46,677 nt of DNA from an uncultured Roseburia sp. Its GTDB lineage: Bacteria; Bacillota; Clostridia; Lachnospirales; Lachnospiraceae. The stretch covers positions 1 to 46,677 of the forward strand of contig CANONN010000026.1 in assembly GCA_947567625.1 (NCBI GenBank), given 5' to 3'. Position numbers and translations under genes: made by a program. This document shows, one piece after another, positions 44,829 through 46,677 of the stretch (position 1 is the stretch's first letter; the number at the start of each line of letters is the position of its first letter). The notes beneath the pieces were generated by a model. The model was given only the letters and a program-made list of their open reading frames with translations. It was not told where the DNA came from and did not search any database.

Positions 44829-45383
44829 ATGGCTGATTTAGGGAAAAGTTTTGCATCGCTGCCGATCGGACAGCTGATCTGTTCGCCGATTCTCGCCGTT
44901 GCGCAGGGGCAGGCGGAATTGTGCAGAGTGTATCTGGATTACTTATTTAAACTTGCATTTATCGAGGGAGATCCCGATAAGGGTGTGAACGTTGTGAAGT
45001 TTACGCTGAACAGACAGATCGTCGACGAGAACGGTGACAGCAAAATACAGCCGATTCAGGTGGAAGCGCCGATCTTGTCGTTAGTTCCGGTACCGGCTTT
45101 TACTATGGACGAGGCGACGGTGCGTTTTACGATGGAGGTAAAGGAGGTAACTTCTCAAAAAGATATTAACAAATCCGAGAGTTCCTATGGTACCGGCTTT
45201 TCCTACTGGGGTTACAGTGCCAATATCAGCGGAAAAGTCACCGCTTCTTCTGAAAATACGCGCACCAGCGACCAGTCCGCAAAATATGAGATCTATGCGA
45301 GGGCGGCTCAGCAGCCGGCCGCAGAGGGTATGGCGAAGCTTACGAATGTCTTTGCATCGGTGATTGAGCCGATTGAAGTGTAG
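44829..45383 (+). CDS. DUF2589 domain protein
   Basis: The 184-aa protein has the DUF2589 pattern: an N-terminal helix with GQLICSPILAVAQGQAELCR, VNVVKFTLNRQIVDENG, then APILSLVPVPAFTMDEATVR leading into FTMEVKEV, a Ser/Tyr/Gly-rich middle and a C-terminal KYEIYARAAQQP helix, expected to be a beta-sandwich with helical ends. Function is not established. GGGAGGG precedes ATG 44829. It is the last gene before a strong terminator and probably shares a transcript with the genes from 43375 on. Confidence 0.85.
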   Translation: MADLGKSFASLPIGQLICSPILAVAQGQAELCRVYLDYLFKLAFIEGDPDKGVNVVKFTLNRQIVDENGDSKIQPIQVEAPILSLVPVPAFTMDEATVRFTMEVKEVTSQKDINKSESSYGTGFSYWGYSANISGKVTASSENTRTSDQSAKYEIYARAAQQPAAEGMAKLTNVFASVIEPIEV

Positions 45384-45420
45384 ACGGATTGTGATGAAAA
45401 TCAGTTATAGAGGGGTTAAT

Positions 45421-45460
45421 AGGGGGCAGGGCCGAATATTCGGCGTCTGCCCTGCTTTTC
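45421..45460 (+). terminator. Terminator after the DUF2589 genes
   Basis: A nested hairpin: perfect palindrome GCCGAATATTCGGC (45431-45444) inside GGGCAG/CTGCCC arms, followed by TTTTC TTTTC. Confidence 0.88.
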
Positions 45461-45689
45461 TTTTCAACTGGTAAATATATCCAAACAAAAGAGGCTTGTT
45501 TAATCCGGCAAAAAAACGGTAAAGAATAAATCAGAGCTTTTTCTATTGCTTTTCAATGGAAATAGTGATATGTATATTGTGTAGCGATCGGAACGGACGA
45601 TACTGTCGGGGACGATAGAAAGGCATGGATAAGTCAGAACCTTCACTATGCCCGGATCGCAGTAGACTGCACTGACATGGAGGATTCGT
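45461..45689. other. Spacer before the flavin reductase gene
   Basis: No gene is seen. TTGCTT at 45546-45551 with TATGTA or TATATT near 45569-45578 is a possible but weak promoter. Confidence 0.35.
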
Positions 45690-46583
45690 ATGGAGCGGGC
45701 AGAGATTGCAATTATAGGGACGGGACCGGCCGGGATTTCTGCGGCCATCACCGCGAAGGCCAGAAACAAAGATATTATTTTGCTCGGCAGCAATAATCTG
45801 AGTGAGAAAGTCAGCAAGGCACATGAGATACTCAATTATCCGGGATTCCCGGAAATTTCAGGGGAGACGTTGGCTTTCAACCTGAAAAAGCATTTGCAGC
45901 ATATGGAGATTGCCATCACGGAAAAAAAGGTGACGGCGGTATATGCGATGGATCAATATTTCGGACTTCAGGCGGGCGGCGATATGGTGGAGGCCCAAAC
46001 AGTAATCCTGGCTACCGGTGTGGTACAGGATAAAACTTTTCCCGGAGAAAACGAGTTTTTGGGGCGGGGCGTCAGTTATTGTGCTACCTGTGATGCGCCG
46101 TTTTATAAGGGAAAGACTGTCGCGGTCGTCGGCTACGACGAAGAGTCCGAAAGAGAGGCAGATTATCTGGCGGAGGTGACGGGGAAAGTCTATTATTTTC
46201 CCATGTACCAGCGGGAGCCTGAAGTGACGGATGCCGTGGAGGTGGTACGCCAAACGCCAAAGGAGATACTTGGCACGTTGAAAGCCGGTACACTGCGCAC
46301 CGATACGGAGGACTGGCAGGTGGACGGTATCTTTATTTTGCGCGATGCGGTTTCGCCGGGCCAGCTGGTGCCGGGGCTTACGATAGCCGATCGCCATGTG
46401 AATGTGAATGCCATGATGGAGACGGATATACCGGGCTTGTTTGCCTGCGGCGATATTGCAGGCAGACCGTATCAGTATGTCAAGTCGGCGGGGCAGGGCA
46501 ATGTGGCTGCGCTCTCGGCAGTGACGTATCTAAGCCGGTTAAAGCAGGCACAGACGAAGGGCAAAAGCAGCACAAACAGCTGA
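45690..46583 (+). CDS. Thioredoxin-reductase-like flavoprotein without a normal NADPH motif
   Basis: A 297-aa FAD protein of the TrxB class. The FAD dinucleotide motif IIGTGPAGISAAI, ILATGV, the redox pair CATC in VSYCATCDAPFYKGK and the C-terminal FACGDIAGRPYQYVKSAGQGN are intact. The second Rossmann motif, normally GGGDSA, reads VVGYDEESEREADYL, and that domain is short. Ferredoxin-dependent flavin thioredoxin reductases of clostridia also lack an NADPH site, so this may be one, taking electrons from ferredoxin. No thioredoxin gene is next to it in the window. GGAGG lies six bases before ATG 45690. Confidence 0.83.
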   Translation: MERAEIAIIGTGPAGISAAITAKARNKDIILLGSNNLSEKVSKAHEILNYPGFPEISGETLAFNLKKHLQHMEIAITEKKVTAVYAMDQYFGLQAGGDMVEAQTVILATGVVQDKTFPGENEFLGRGVSYCATCDAPFYKGKTVAVVGYDEESEREADYLAEVTGKVYYFPMYQREPEVTDAVEVVRQTPKEILGTLKAGTLRTDTEDWQVDGIFILRDAVSPGQLVPGLTIADRHVNVNAMMETDIPGLFACGDIAGRPYQYVKSAGQGNVAALSAVTYLSRLKQAQTKGKSSTNS

Positions 46584-46630
46584 ATTTCAGGCTTTTGTAT
46601 AAAAGAAATCAGAATATGAGGAGAGGATAA

Positions 46631-46654
46631 GATTGAAAATTAAAATTTTCAATC
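46631..46654 (+). promoter_or_regulatory. Inverted repeat over the start codon of the last gene
   Basis: GATTGAAAATT (46631-46641), AA, AATTTTCAATC (46644-46654): an 11-bp perfect stem that would cover the TTG start in mRNA and could also be a protein-binding site. Confidence 0.55.
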
Positions 46655-46677
46655 GCGAGATTTGTGTCTGCGCGCTG
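46633..46677 (+). CDS. Start of a gene cut by the window edge
   Basis: TTG 46633 follows GAGGAGAGG (46618-46626) with a good 6-base gap and opens a frame reading (M)KIKIFNREICVCAL to the window end. The start codon lies inside a 24-bp inverted repeat (46631-46654). Too short to name. Confidence 0.55.
   Translation, partial: MKIKIFNREICVCAL

Overview
The window looks like the chromosome of an anaerobic gut Firmicute, most likely Lachnospiraceae (Clostridium cluster XIVa). This rests on the low-to-mid GC Gram-positive expression signals (strong AGGAGG ribosome sites, TTGACA/TATAAT promoters), the hrcA-grpE-dnaK-dnaJ order behind a perfect CIRCE operator, the IreB-RuvX-DUF1292-RNase J neighbourhood, a ferredoxin-type flavin reductase and a large pectin-side-chain locus. 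I saw no rRNA, tRNA, IS transposase, CRISPR array or prophage gene.

Layout. (1) 1-10357: a rhamnogalacturonan/arabinogalactan utilisation locus. It holds the end of an ABC permease, a lipoprotein sugar-binding protein, a GH105 unsaturated rhamnogalacturonyl hydrolase, a CE12-type acetylesterase with an SLH-like tail, a GH112 phosphorylase (probably galactosyl-rhamnose phosphorylase), L-rhamnose mutarotase and two GH43 enzymes. Only the binding protein has an export signal, so imported oligosaccharides appear to be dismantled in the cytoplasm. (2) 10423-16828: a structured RNA-like element, the CIRCE-controlled hrcA-grpE-dnaK-dnaJ operon and a coiled-coil J-domain protein. (3) 16853-31569: housekeeping genes, namely luxS, prmA-rsmE-cysteine desulfurase-thiI, an HPr-like protein, mtaB, ireB-ruvX-DUF1292, rnjA-ylbF-YceG-like-trmR-U32 peptidase, a lactonase and a YtvI-like membrane protein. 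(4) 31570-40780: glnS, DUF2225, a MocR-type regulator, a PHP phosphatase, a GNAT and the glycolytic run gap-pgk-tpiA.

(5) 40781-46677: an accessory region. A lower-GC two-gene cassette (ATPase plus HNH nuclease) matches the Septu anti-phage design (PtuA/PtuB). It has its own promoter and terminator and is bracketed by three copies of an approximately 85-bp structured repeat. Next come a free-standing WHH-type HNH/ENDO VII nuclease domain protein, a four-copy 37-bp minisatellite, a small unknown protein and two paralogous DUF2589-type proteins, one carrying a 28-bp perfect palindrome inside its coding sequence. A thioredoxin-reductase-like flavoprotein with a degenerate NADPH motif and the first codons of a TTG-started gene end the window.

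The most promising leads are the repeat-flanked Septu-like cassette, the undescribed nuclease/DUF2589 cluster, the galactosyl-rhamnose phosphorylase assignment, the SLH-like tail on a cytoplasmic esterase, the MocR regulator with Arg in place of its PLP lysine, and the flavin reductase lacking an NADPH site. All calls are from reading the sequence; no database search was run.
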